Shown here piece by piece: positions 34,212 through 45,140 of a stretch of 64,000 nt of DNA. The notes beneath the pieces are model-generated. The model saw nothing but the letters and a program-made list of their open reading frames with translations, searched no databases and was not told the DNA's origin. Position 1 is the stretch's first letter, and each line of letters starts with the position of its first letter. Source of the stretch: Erigeron canadensis (Eukaryota; Streptophyta; Magnoliopsida; Asterales; Asteraceae); contig NC_057763.1 of assembly GCF_010389155.1 (NCBI RefSeq), positions 32,718,645 through 32,782,644 of the forward strand, in the 5' to 3' direction. The position numbers were made by a program, and so were the translations under genes.

Positions 34212-34797
34212 CTATGATTATTGTGCTACAACTAAGCCTTCCGGTTCGAATGATGGAGGTAATAAGTATCACCACCCGAATGTTAGGAATGAGCATGTAA
34301 ATGCCATTACTACTCGGTCGGGAAAGGTAGTTAATTCTCCTATTTCTCCTCCTATTTCTAGTGCTACTAATGTTCATACGCAGGTTGATAGTGAGGATGA
34401 GGAAGAAGATGAACAAGTTGATGAAGAGATTGTAATGGAGCCGAACCAAGCCGTGAAATCACCGACCGTTCCATCTACATCTACTACTCCGGTTGCAACA
34501 CCGGTAGCTAAACCAACGATTGATGAGCCTCAAGTCAAGCCATACAAGCTGAAGATTCCTTTCCCTCAAAGATCGAGGAAGGAGAAGCTCAAGGAGCAAT
34601 ACCGTAAGTTTGTAGACATGATTAAATCGGTACATATTAATGTGTCTTTGGTTGATTTGCTTTCAGGGATGCCAAATTATGTTAAGTTCATCAAAGATCT
34701 TGTAACGGATAAGAGGAAGCTAGAGGAAGCTAAAGGCTACTTTCCTCAATGCGGAGTGTTCGGCGATTGTGCAAAACCAAATTCCTCCCAAGCTTGA
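34212..34797 (+). pseudogene. gag C-terminal fragment
   Basis: The frame is open from about 34212 and reads HVNAITTRSGKVV, an acidic linker, then PFPQRSRKEKLKEQYRKF and KFIKDLVTDKRKLEEA, typical of the C-terminal part of Athila-type Gag. An extra base near 34733 (in AAAGGCTAC) throws the frame into unrelated residues, stopping at 34797, while the expected frame continues as CSAIVQNQIPPKLEDPGSF into the protease. The N-terminal Gag is absent. Confidence 0.75.
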
Positions 34798-36157
34798 AGA
34801 TCCAGGGAGTTTTCTCATTACTTGTTCTCTAGATGATAAGCTTAATTGTGATGCTTTGGCTGACATTGGTGCAAGCATTAATTTGATGCCTTTTTCGGTT
34901 TATAGGCGATTGTCTTTAGCGGCTCTTAAGCCAACTCGGATGAGCATTAGGCTCGTCGATCATTCTTTCCAATATCCCATGGGAATTGCGGAAAATTTGT
35001 GTGTGAAAGTAGGCCATATTGTCTTTTTGGCCGATTTTGTTATTCTTGAGATGGAAGAGGATGCTAAGGTTCCTCTTATTTTAGGCCGACCTTTCTTGTA
35101 TACGGCCGATGCCATCATTCGTGTTAAGGATAAGATTATCTCATTAGGCATAGGAAATGATAGAATTTCGTTTTCAATTGATAAAGCTTTGCAACATCCT
35201 TATTCTACCGATGATTCTTGTTTTAGGATTGATGTAATTGAAGAAGACGAAGTTTTGGAAATGGAATTGATGAGTTTCTTGGACACGGATGAGGGAGAAG
35301 CTTTGCTTGCTTGTAGTAAAGAGGAGCAAGTGATGGTTGCGGACATGGTAAGAGAGATTATGGAGGTAAGCACGGATGAATCAATGCCGGAAGATGAGAC
35401 TTTTGAGGAAATTGAGAGGGATGGTTTGAAGATTGAAATTTTGGTAGACAATCCGCCAACCGATTTGGAGCTCAAGCCACTTCCCGAGCACTTGGAATAT
35501 GCATTCCTTGAAGGTAAGTCGCTTCTTCCCGTTGTCATATCATCATCACTTTCGGATGATGAGAAAGGTAAGTTAATGACTGTGTTGAAGGCTCATAAAA
35601 GAGCCTTTGCTTGGCGTACAACTGACATACCCGGAATTAGCCCCGAATTTTGTAAACATAAAATTAATTTGCATGAAATTTTCAAACCAAGTGTTCAAAG
35701 GCAAAGGAGGCTAAATCCAAATATGAAAGATGTCGTTAAGAAAGAGATAATTAAGCTTTTGGATGCCGATATTATTTATCCTATCTCTGACAGTCCATGG
35801 GTAAGTCCGGTCCATTGTGTACCAAAGAAGGGGGGAATGACCGTTGTCACTAATGAGAATAATGAACTTGTACCAACTAGAACGGTTACCGGGTGGCGTG
35901 TGTGTATTGATTATAGGAAGTTAAATGATGCAACCCGTAAAGACCATTTTCCTTTACCCTTCATTGACCAAATGCTCGAATGGTTAGCCAGAAACGAGTA
36001 TTTTTGCTTTCTTGATGGTTTCTCCGGTTACTTTCAAATACCCATTGACACCAATGATCAAGAAAAGACAACCTTTACATGTCCTTTTGGCACATATGCT
36101 TATCGTAGGATGCCATTTGGATTGTGTAATGCTCCCGCCACCTTCCAAAGGGTATGA
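34769..36157 (+). pseudogene. pol: aspartic protease and reverse transcriptase, first part
   Basis: Residues ~25-130 carry the retropepsin-like domain, with ALADIGASINLMP as the active-site motif and ILGRPFL near its end. After a linker, reverse transcriptase motifs follow from ~residue 300: SPWVSPVHCVPKKGG, CIDYRKLNDATRKDHFPLP, FLDGFSGYFQI, and [17 protein letters not shown]. The frame ends at 36157 because one base has been lost in AGGGTATG; the next segment continues the domain. Part of the + strand Athila-type element. Confidence 0.85.
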
Positions 36158-36966
36158 TCGCGATTTTTCAAGACATGTTAGAAACATCTATGGAGGTTTT
36201 CATGGATGACTTCTCGGTCTTTGGTGACTCTTTTGACAAGTGTCTTTCCAACTTGGATAAGATGCTTGAGCGATGTGAGCGGGCACACCTTGTTCTTAAT
36301 TGGGAAAAATGTCATTTTATGGTTAAAGAAGGCATAGTGTTGGGTCATAAGGTGTCTAGTTTGGGGATTGAGGTAGATAGGGCTAAAATTGATGTTATTG
36401 CTAAATTACCTCCACCAACTAATGCTAAAGGTGTTAGAAGTTTCTTAGGTCATGCCGGGTTCTACCGTCGGTTTATTAAAGATTTTTCTAAGATAACCCG
36501 ACCTATGACTCGTTTGCTTGAGAAAGATGTGCCTTTTGAGTTTAATTCAGATTGTTTAAAGGCATTTGTTTTGTTGAAAGATTGTTTGACTCACTCACCC
36601 ATTATGGTTTCTCCCGATTGGTCTCAACCTTTTGAACTAATGTGTGATGCGAGTGATTTTGCAGTTGGAGCAGTTTTATGGCAAAGAGAAGGTAATCATT
36701 TTCGTCCTATTTACTTTGCTATTAAGACTCTTAATAGTGCTCAACAAAATTACACTACTACTGAAAAAGAGTTACTTGCGGTTGTGTATGCATTTGATAA
36801 GTTTAGGTCGTATTTGGTTCTTAGTAAGAACATTGTTTTTACCGATCATTCGGCCCTTAAGTACTTGTTTGCTAAACAAGATGCTAAACCTCATTTCATA
36901 CGTTGGGTCTTGCTTTTGCAAGAGTTCGATATTGAGATAAAGGATAAGAAGGGGCTGAAAATTTAG
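36154..36966 (+). pseudogene. pol: reverse transcriptase second part and RNase H
   Basis: Begins with the catalytic box [10 protein letters not shown] (the YxDD position, here FMDD), then [12 protein letters not shown] and [15 protein letters not shown] (thumb/connection). RNase H follows from ~residue 160: [34 protein letters not shown] and [11 protein letters not shown]. The frame ends at 36966 because one G is missing in AAGGGGCTGAA; the correct frame would go on to [13 protein letters not shown], the usual end of RNase H. Confidence 0.85.
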
Positions 36967-37002
36967 CGGCCGATCATTTGAGTAGGTTAGAGGATCCTCA
37001 CC

Positions 37003-37454
37003 GTGAGGAACCTAAGGGGGATGATATTGATGATGCATTCCCGGATGAGTCTTCAAATGAGTATTGAATCTAATGTTCCATGGTATGCAGATTTTGCTAA
37101 CTATCTTGTTGCAGGGGTACTTCCAAAAGGATGGACAAATCAACAAAGGAAAAAGTTCTTTTCTGATGTTAAGCATTATTATTGGGAAGAACCCTATTTG
37201 TTTCGTGTTTGTGCAGATGGAATGATTAGAAGATGTGTTGCGGGTGGGAAACTCGTTTGATCTTGGATGGATGTCACCGAGGGCCAACCGGTGGTCATTA
37301 TGGACCAACCGTTACTAGTAAGAAAGTGTTTGATGCAGGTTTTTATTGGCCAACAATTTTCAAGGAAGCTCAAACTTTGGTGGATACTTGTGATGCATGT
37401 CAACGTCAAGGGAACATCACAAAGAAATATGAAATGCCTCAAAACTTTATCTAG
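37003..37454 (+). pseudogene. pol: integrase zinc-binding region, broken
   Basis: WYADFANYLV to FRVCADGMIRRCVAG is in one frame (to 37260); GCHRGPTGGHYG, FYWPTIFKEA and CDACQRQGNITKK continue in another from ~37233 because of a one-base deletion. Together they give the H-H-C-C zinc region of a gypsy integrase. An in-frame TAG at 37452-37454 replaces what is normally a glutamine codon (CAG), a C-to-T change. Confidence 0.8.
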
Positions 37455-37490
37455 GTTTGCGAAGTTTTTGATGTTTGGGATATTGATTTT

Positions 37491-38369
37491 ATGGGACCTT
37501 TTCCGCCTTCAAATAAGTGTCTTTACATTTTAGTGGCGGTTGATTATGTGTCTAAATGGGCCGAGGCTAAGGCCTTGCCAACAAATGATGCAAGGGTAGT
37601 GATAGATTTCTTGAAACAATTGTTTTGTCGTTTTGGTTGTCCTAAGGCCTTGATAAGTGATCGTGGAACTCATTTTGCGAATCACCAACTTGCTAAGGTG
37701 TTGAAGAGATACGGTGTTCATCATCGATTCTCTACTTCTTATCACCCGCAAACAAGTGGCCAAGTAGAGAATACAAATAGGGCATTAAAACGAATTTTAG
37801 AAAAAACCATAGGTGATAATCCTAAGAATTGGTCCAAGAAACTAGATGATGCATTGTGGGCTTTTAGGACCGCATTCAAGACTCCACTTGGGACTACACC
37901 TTATCGATTATTGTATGGGAAAACATGTCATTTACCTTTAGAAATAGAGCATAAGGCTTATTGGGCTCTTAGGAATTGTAATATGGATTTAATTGAGAGT
38001 GGTGAATTAAGAATGTTACAATTGCATGAGTTAGATGAGTTGAGATTGCATGCTTATGAAAATTCAAAGCTCTATAAAGAAAGAACAAAGGTTTGGCATG
38101 ATCGTAGGTTAAGGAGGAAAGATTTTAAGGTAGGTGATAAAGTCTTGTTGTTTATTTCAAAGTTTAAATTGAAACAACCTAAATTGACTTCAAGATGGAT
38201 GGGACCCTATGTCATTAAACATGTTTATCCTTCGGGGTATGTGGAATTGTACAAGGGAAATGGGGAAACGTTTATTGTCAATGGTCATAGGTTGAAGATT
38301 TTTAATGAAGAAGAGTGTGTTGAGAAAGTTGAGGTGGATCAACTTTCGTTTTATGAAATTGACAAATAA
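37491..38369 (+). pseudogene. pol: integrase catalytic core and C-terminal region
   Basis: In the same frame as the segment before the TAG at 37452. The DDE triad is visible: D in [10 protein letters not shown] (just upstream of this start), D in [11 protein letters not shown], and E in [18 protein letters not shown]. Then come [20 protein letters not shown], and a C-terminal KVGDKVLLF and [20 protein letters not shown] (GPY/F module). This 292-codon stretch is uninterrupted and ends with the element's natural pol stop at 38367-38369. Confidence 0.87.
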
Positions 38370-38661
38370 TTGGGAAGGTGAGTCTAGCTAATGACTCCTT
38401 AATAAGTTAAGCGCTTCTCGGGAGGCAACCCGTGTGTTTTTAATTTTAGTTTATTTCTTTTTTCGTTCCTTATATTGAAAAACCCAAAAACATTTGAAAA
38501 ACCGAAAAAAACCAAAAAGATTTTTGTTTTGTTAGTTTAGTTTTGTTTATTTTTCGTTTTTATAGCTTTTTGTTGAGATGTGCAGGTACCAAAGTGTCCA
38601 CAAGTGTTACGGTAAGTCAAAACGAGCCAAGGTAAGTTTTTTGTTTCGAAAAAAGAATCTG

Positions 38662-38836
38662 TGCGCCGCATGGATTGGTTATGCGCCGCACAGATTGTGC
38701 CTAAAACTCACAGAAAATTTGGAGAAAGTGTCTATGCGCCGCACATATTGTCCATGCGCCGCATATCGGGCCAATTTTATAAAGGATTTCTGAATAACTT
38801 GTTTTATGCGCCGCATGGATGAATCTGTGCGCCGCA
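38662..38836. promoter_or_regulatory. Array A: three pairs of TGCGCCGCA
   Basis: Exact 9-mers begin at 38662/38682, 38735/38755 and 38807/38828. Spacing within pairs is 20, 20 and 21 bp; pairs start 73 and 72 bp apart. TGCG-C-CGCA is a palindrome around one central base, and the spacers between sites are not conserved. This suggests binding sites for a dimeric factor; function is inferred. Confidence 0.7.
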
Positions 38837-39679
38837 CGGAGCTTGTTGACCAACTTTGACCCGAGTGTTTTGTTTTAAATTTGAAGATAGATTGTGTTTG
38901 GATAGATGGGGGCCCATGAAAATCTTAGTTTTACTTTTGCTTGGGTCCTGGAACGGCTACACACACAAAAACAAACACATTCATAGTTTTAAGTTTTCTT
39001 TGTTTTCTCTCAACAACAAAACCGACCAACACCCTTTAATTCGAAATTTCTTCTTGTTTCTCTTGTTTATTCATCATGGTTCGTACATCCAGGGTATGTA
39101 TCTCTCCCTCTATTTATTTCTAATTGATTCTTACATTGTGGAAGAAGTTGGGTCCGAAAATTTTCAAGATTTTTCTAATTAATTTCAATTGAAACAAAAT
39201 TGCTTGATTCTTTGTTATGGGTTATGTTTAAATGATGAATGTAACTGGTTTTAACAAGTAATTTGTGTTTAATTTGAAATTTTCGGATCTAGGGTTCATA
39301 TGACATTCGAAAAAGTTTGGGGCTTTTGATTGTCGTTGATTGGAAATGGTTAGAATATGCTTTAATTGCTTGTATTTAGTTTCAATTTGATGTAATCACC
39401 TGATTTAGATTCGAACTTGGAATTAGGATTCTTGATTCTGAATTAAGTTTGGGGGTAATAGATGTATGATGATGTTTAAGGTTTGGGTATGCTTAATTTG
39501 TCAATAATTTGTGAAAAACATCTTTGTTTTGATTGTTTTGAGGTAAAATTAGTTTGAAAAGGTTGAGTTGACTTTTTTTGACCTGTCATATTCTTGAAGA
39601 TGATTGAATAGTGTTTGAATTTAGGTGGGAAGTGATTTAAGTGGATAAAAATGCAGAAATTTTCTGGAAAAAGGTTTTA

Positions 39680-39781
39680 TGCGCCGCACAGTCTGCTTGT
39701 GCGCCGCATATTGGGGTTCCAATATTCCAGAAATTGCTGTAACTTGTTTCTGTGCGCCGCATAGATCATTTGTGCGCCGGA
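39680..39781. promoter_or_regulatory. Array B: two pairs of TGCGCCGCA
   Basis: Sites begin at 39680/39700 and 39753/39773 (the last is TGCGCCGGA). Within-pair spacing is 20 and 20 bp; pairs are 73 bp apart. It lies ~90 bases upstream of the retroelement's downstream ORF. Confidence 0.7.
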
Positions 39782-39868
39782 CAGACTGTCTTTTGCTGAA
39801 ATTTTCGATTTTTCGTAATTGATTTGGTTCGCTTATGGTATGTTTGAAGTTCTACTGTGATTATATGA

Positions 39869-40357
39869 ATGTTTTGTGTGTTTTTGCATAGAGGAAAGGC
39901 AGTAGCTTCTTCATCAAGTGCTCCGGCATTTGTTCCGGGTATTATTGAAGGAAACGATTATATAAACCCGGAACCAAGCGACTCGTTCACCTATAGAGAC
40001 ATGCCTTTGGATTCTAGGGCAGAAAACCTTCCTGCCAATACTCATATTTGGTTGACATTCCCAGGGTCGGAAGGGAGAGAAAGAATTCATTTTCTGAATA
40101 AGTTCCAAGAAATTCGTTATCATGGGGTGATGCAACCCAAGATTCTTAATTGGAGGGACTTTGAAACTTTGGGGATTGCTACTGAGCTGAGACAAATGAT
40201 GCAAACCAAGTTTAGGAACTCAAATGGTCAAATCAAAACATACCGGATGTGGGAGGAAGCTTTTGATTGTGATTATTCGTCGGTTAGGGAATGGTGCTTG
40301 GAATTTTTGAGCACAATTCGGGTTGACACTAGGTTGAATGGGGATGAGTTATACTAA
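39869..40357 (+). pseudogene. Athila downstream ORF, N-terminal segment
   Basis: Protein-like from about 39892 (GKAVASSSSAPAFVPG). Contains RIHFLNKFQEIRYHGVMQP and YRMWEEAFDCDYSSVREW. The ORF lies after pol in the + strand Athila-type element and resembles the Athila ORF1-type/structural protein family of unknown function; I cannot name the activity. The frame stops at 40357 after GDELY because of a one-base loss; the next segment continues it. Confidence 0.6.
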
Positions 40358-40964
40358 GAAGGTGATCCATTTTAGGGCTGGTGGGATACAGAGGCATTGT
40401 TCTGTGCCCGAGTTTGCTTATTTGACAGGGATGTTAGGAGATAGAACCTTGGGTGATATTGATGGTTATGATTTTTTGCTTAATGGAGTTTTTGATAAAG
40501 GAAATTCTGGTTTTGATGATGATCAAGATGTGAATGGTTATTGGAGAGAGATTGGGGGGTCGGGAGATGTTAAGTCATCTTCCAGTCGGCATACGGAGAT
40601 TGAGGATCCGTTGATGCGTGTTGTGCATAAGTTGATCACGCATTGTTTTCTGCAGAGGGGTGACCATGTTGATAAGGTCACACCTCAAGATGTTTGGTTG
40701 ATGAGATTGTTTAAGGAGGGAGGAGATTCTAGGTATGCTTGTGCTCCATATGTTTTGGCTCGATATATGGCGACCCATCGAGATCCCGAGCTTTTATGCG
40801 GGAATTATATTGCTTTGATTTTTGGACAGTTGAATGTGGATGGGATGCGGCCGAGTAGGGGGCTTAATAGGATACCTTGTTTGTCCTTTGGCTTAGATGA
40901 TTTGAGGAGGGCTGGTTTGGTTGTCACGGTTAATAACCGTGATACTTTCATCGGTAATATTTAG
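40338..40964 (+). pseudogene. Athila downstream ORF, central segment
   Basis: Continues the preceding segment in a shifted frame from TKKVIHFRAGGIQRHC. Contains VVHKLITHCFLQRGDHVDKV, YVLARYMATHRDPELLCGN and LNRIPCLSFGLDDLRRAG, a pattern typical of Athila-associated proteins. A TAG at 40962-40964 interrupts it in frame with the C-terminal segment. Confidence 0.65.
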
Positions 40965-41582
40965 GGGGAACAACGACCGGACCGGAGGAGGCGTAGGGAG
41001 GATGGTACTAGTGAGCCTAGGTTCACGGGTGGTGCTTCTTCTTCCTCATCTACTTTTGACTTCTCTTCTTTACAGGGCCACCTCTTTGGTATGCAGGGAT
41101 CTATGGACTTGATACTTGATCAGACTCGCTCAATGTCGGGTATGTTACATCGGGTAGTGGACCAGCAAGAGCATTATCGTCCACTATGGGAGAGACAAAT
41201 GGAGGACTATCATCGGCAGCAGAATGAGTCTCTTCCCGAGTCTGAGCGTACTGAGTATGTTGGCTATACTCCTCCAGCAATCACGCCTCCTAGCGAGCGA
41301 GCCTTTGATTTCTTCTTTCCTCAGCAGGGATATAAGCAGGAGCAGTATCGTTTTCAGCCTCCTTCATTTGACCCTACATCTCAGTCTTCGGATTTTGGGA
41401 TGTACACCGGTGCTCCTCGATATGGAGGAGATTTCTTTAGTTACTCCACACCGGGTGGAGGTGAGACTAGAGGACACACGGGTATGGGTACTCCCCATGT
41501 TGCTCCGGGAGATGATTGGTTTGCTTCCAAACGTAACCCTGACGGTGCTGACAGTGTTCCTTCTGTGTTCCCCGACCCTTGA
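40965..41582 (+). pseudogene. Athila downstream ORF, C-terminal segment
   Basis: Same frame as the central segment after the in-frame TAG. Arg/Ser-rich start, then MQGSMDLILDQTRSMSGML, a helical QEHYRPLWERQMEDYHRQQN stretch, and a low-complexity Pro/Gly/Ser/Phe tail ending SVFPDP. The full protein would be about 560 residues. No membrane segment is visible, so it is not an obvious envelope protein. Confidence 0.6.
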
Positions 41583-43876
41583 TTTTGTTGATACTATGGT
41601 GTTTAGATGACGATGTCGGATTCCGTGGGCATTGAGTCATCATTATATTGGTTCACTTTGGTTTATGGTTTTGGAACATTGCACATTTGATTTTCGATTT
41701 GGTTGTAATGCCCTTGGTTGGCACTCATACATTTTTACTTTTCCGTATTTAGGTTAGTTTATTTGGCATGTAAGGTAAACGCTAAGTATGGGGGGGGGGG
41801 GGTTGGATGGTTATTTCGTTTAGCTAATATTCTAATGCTTCTTTTGTTGAGTTTGTTTTTGGTTGTGTTTTTATGCTTTTGGAGAGGAGTTATTCATATG
41901 CATATGCTGGCAGTAAGTTCAACGCCCATTCATTGTGACGAATCTACCTCGCATTCCAACATTTACCAACATCCGGCAAGTTTTCGTAATTCTTTTCTTT
42001 TGTTTTTATTTTCTTTTTCCTATTTCCCATAGTTTTTATTAGTTCATTGTACAATGAGGACATGGTACAACTCAAGTATGGGGGGGTAGGTAAATAGGAA
42101 AAAGCCGGGTGAAATTGAGACTCTTTTTGATAAGATTGACTAGGTTTTTAACTTTTGATTGTTTGTCCTTGTAGTTTAATTACTTTTGTCACATAGGTTT
42201 AATCATATTAGTAAGTAATTGAACTATATTTCCCTTTGGTAAAACTGTTTTAAATTGTGAAATGTGTTTTGAATGATCGTTAAGGCAAATCCATTCGGGA
42301 TTGATTGCATGACTAGCACACTCTACCACAAAACACCCGAATATGTGAGATCTTGATAGATTTGATAGGTGTTACGGTTTTGGTTTAGTTGCCTTGTAAA
42401 TTTGTCCCTCTCATAGGCTTTTGGATTTATCCGGAAGTAAAAGTCTCTTTTAGAGCTTTGAACTATGATGTGCAAGTTTGAGGTTAATTTATTCCATTTC
42501 CGCTTTTCTTTCTTTGATATGAGTGTGCCGGTGATTGCGTTGATTCTAGAACTTGTCTTAGTTGATCGTCCCGTAGTTTGCTAGATGATAAAGAGGTAAA
42601 TTTAGGATTTAAACTTGTTTTCTTTGTTTATTCACCCTTTGTTTATGTTTATCTTTGTTTAACCATGTTTATGTGCATGTGTTTTAGTAGCTAATCACAT
42701 TGGTTAGTGAATTTCCTTTGTTAAACCTTTGTTGCACTCATTTTTAGTGCAAGATACACTTAGAAAACTTGTTGAGCCTCGCCTTTTCGTTTGTGTTTAA
42801 ATCCACTTAAATATGTAACCTATCCTCACCATACCGATAGTCGAAATCCTTGGTTGATCATTAGTTGCCTATGCTAGTTGGATGGTTTGGGGTTGTCTTG
42901 ATTGTGTCGGGTTGGTATATTCTCTATTGAGAGTAGATTGATTTCGTCATAATTATTGATTAAGTCTAGATTATTCGGATTAACATAATTGTTTATGATT
43001 TGTCAATAAATTTCAAAGTTGTAAAAAAAAAAAGGGGATACCAATTAGATAGGGTAAAAGTAGTTCATTGAAAAGAAAAAGAGAATGAAAAGAATGAAAA
43101 ACAAAAAAATAAAAGAAAAAGAAGAACTTGGACTATCAATTGGTATTTCCCTAACATTTGGCAAATTAATGTAGAGTTGGTACATAAGTTAAACCAACAA
43201 AAGGTTCTTAAATTGTTTATATCTTCATTTGAAGTTAGCAAAGTTCGTTAAAGCTAACATTGGTATGTATGGTGGTTAGAAGTCGTTTAGAAGGTCATAC
43301 ACCACAATGGTGTCGGTTTTTATCGTTCTATTGGGGAGTAATGTCGGGAGAACGTCTTTTGGGTTGTGGATTGATGGCAACTAGTGATATGGGTTGTGTT
43401 GGACTAGACTATATGTTAAACTTTGTGTTATTTCCTTTTAACACCAATTATATCCTAAATTTCCATACACATTGTTAATGACCCTTGTAAGCCTTTGTAC
43501 ATTACAACCGTATTACTTACCTCTTTTGATAGACGTTATATGGTGCTTGCGCCATGGCGACATAGGGACGATTCTATTACAAGCCTATGGTTAAAATATA
43601 TGCATCACGACTAGGCTTCGAGTGATTGATAGAATATTTCAACCCAATAGTTTGTTAGTTGGAGAAAGTTAGTTGAGATGTTCTTCTTTCATTTGATTAA
43701 AGTGCTTAGTCGTGTTTTCTAGGCTTATGGATCATTCAAGTATTGTCAAACATTTCAATTTTTCATTTAAGATTAAAACTGCTTAACTATTCTTATGGTT
43801 TTGCTTCTTTTTGGAATAATGTCATGTTTTTCAATTGAGAACCAAAGGAATGAATGTTTTGAAATCTGAATTTGCT
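41583..43876 (+). other. Athila 3' untranslated region
   Basis: Non-coding. G runs follow AAGTATG at about 41783-41802 (13 G) and 42076-42086, and a purine-only tract runs at 43071-43127, any of which could relate to the polypurine tract. The region stops at TTTGCTTGA, just before the sequence that normally leads to a 3' LTR, and joins an LTR in the opposite orientation. Confidence 0.5.
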
Positions 43877-44922
43877 TGATGTGTGAAAATCTAGTTAAAT
43901 TAAAATCCTATAAATACTCCGAATCGTTTACCACACACAATCGGGCAGTGGACCCGTTCGTATGTAATATAGATTGAAGTAAGTAAAGGTTCGTTCCACG
44001 TAGACTAATAAGAGTTAGCGAGTTTTAAGTAATTTAGAAAGAGTTTGGTTTTTAAAGACACCACGTCATATTGATTTTAAATTGAAAGTTAGTTAGATTG
44101 AAAAAGTTAGAAATTCCGTAGAATTTATCGAATCAGATTTGTTTTAAATTAAATAAGATGAGAAGATCATCCACTTCGACTTCATTATACACATTATTTA
44201 GGTTGCATATATTTGAAGAAACAATTCAATTATGTTGATTTTTATAACCGAGAACTAACAAAGACTCACCCCGTACCCGTCAAGTTCATTACTTTATTAA
44301 ATTCCCTTAATTAACTAGTTCCATTACTAAGACCGGTACCCCCAAGACGCCTTTCATAACTTTCCTAGCCAATTAATTGTTTTGGTTATTTAGATAACAA
44401 TTGTGTCTATTGATTGTACCCAACCATTAACCCGTTAACCCTTATTAACTATCAATTACTTCCTACCGTACCCGTCATAGAAACAATTGCTTCTAACCAA
44501 GCAATCAAAATAACTTCTACACAACCTAGTTACCACTGAAGTTTTGCAAAAACTATCCGCAATTGAAAGTTAAATAACAAAGAATTAATAAGCTAAGATT
44601 ACGACACAACGTTAAATCAAATCAACTTGAATTCAAAAGATTTATGCAACCATTATTCAATGTATCACTTCATCTCAGTGGATGACGAATTATTTAGCTA
44701 CTCATAATCAAAAACAAAGCACAAAGAGTAAAAATATAGAAGAACATATTGTATCAATGTGTAGAAAACAAGTAAACGCTAAGAAAATCGACAACCGAAT
44801 GCCTTGGAGATCACGAACAACCCTTAGACCTTGATGGACGAAAAAGCTGCTGAGAATACTCCCAAAGAACCCTAAAGTTGACTAGAAGTGATTGTGTATC
44901 GAATGGGAGGGTTATGGTCTTG

Positions 44923-44930
44923 TATTTATA
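44923..44930 (-). promoter_or_regulatory. LTR TATA box
   Basis: TATAAATA on the - strand, 37 bases downstream of the nearest array C site in the direction of transcription. Confidence 0.6.
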
Positions 44931-44966
44931 GTGAAAAATCAAAAACCCTTCAGCCGACCTCTTTTA

Positions 44967-45140
44967 TGCGCCGCACAAATCATCTATGCGCCGCACAAAA
45001 CCTTAAGTTTCCATATTTCAGACTTTCCTTACCCGCTATGCGCCACACATCCTGTTTATGCGCCGCACAGGAACAATCACCAAATTCCCTGTCCAATTTC
45101 TCCACTTTCTGTGCGCCGCATGCCTCTTGTGTGCGTCGCA
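44967..45140. promoter_or_regulatory. Array C: three pairs of TGCGCCGCA in LTR promoter
   Basis: Sites begin at 44967/44987, 45039/45059 and 45112/45132 (45039 is TGCGCCACA, 45132 is TGCGTCGCA). Spacing within pairs is 20 bp each; pairs start 72 and 73 bp apart. The array ends 37 bases upstream of the LTR TATA box on the - strand. Confidence 0.7.

Larger units (their letters stand above)
38370..39868 (+). other. Athila leader between pol and downstream ORF
   Basis: Non-coding in all useful frames. It contains the post-pol GCGCTTCTCGGGAGGCAACC motif (38410-38429), two arrays of TGCGCCGCA pairs, and an ATG at 39076 (reading MVRTSR) followed directly by GTATGT at 39094, a possible first exon. 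The phase to the ORF after the AG at 39890-39891 does not fit exactly, so splicing is only suggested. Confidence 0.5.
34212..43876 (+). mobile_element. Athila-type Ty3/gypsy retroelement, 5'-truncated and decayed
   Basis: Order on the + strand: gag tail, protease, reverse transcriptase, RNase H, integrase, a GCGCTTCTCGGGAGGCAACC motif just after pol, a long leader, a further ORF, then G-rich AAGTATGGGGGG tracts. This is the layout of Athila-lineage elements. The 5' LTR, primer site and most of gag are missing. At least five single-base indels and two nonsense codons interrupt the frames. Confidence 0.8.

Noticed and set aside
38662..39781. CRISPR-like interpretation of the regularly spaced repeats
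   Set aside because: Repeats are 9 bp, paired, in a plant retroelement; no CRISPR repeat length or cas genes.
41785..41802. G13 run as a definite polypurine tract
   Set aside because: Several G- and purine-rich tracts exist and no LTR start follows any of them directly, so the tract cannot be assigned.
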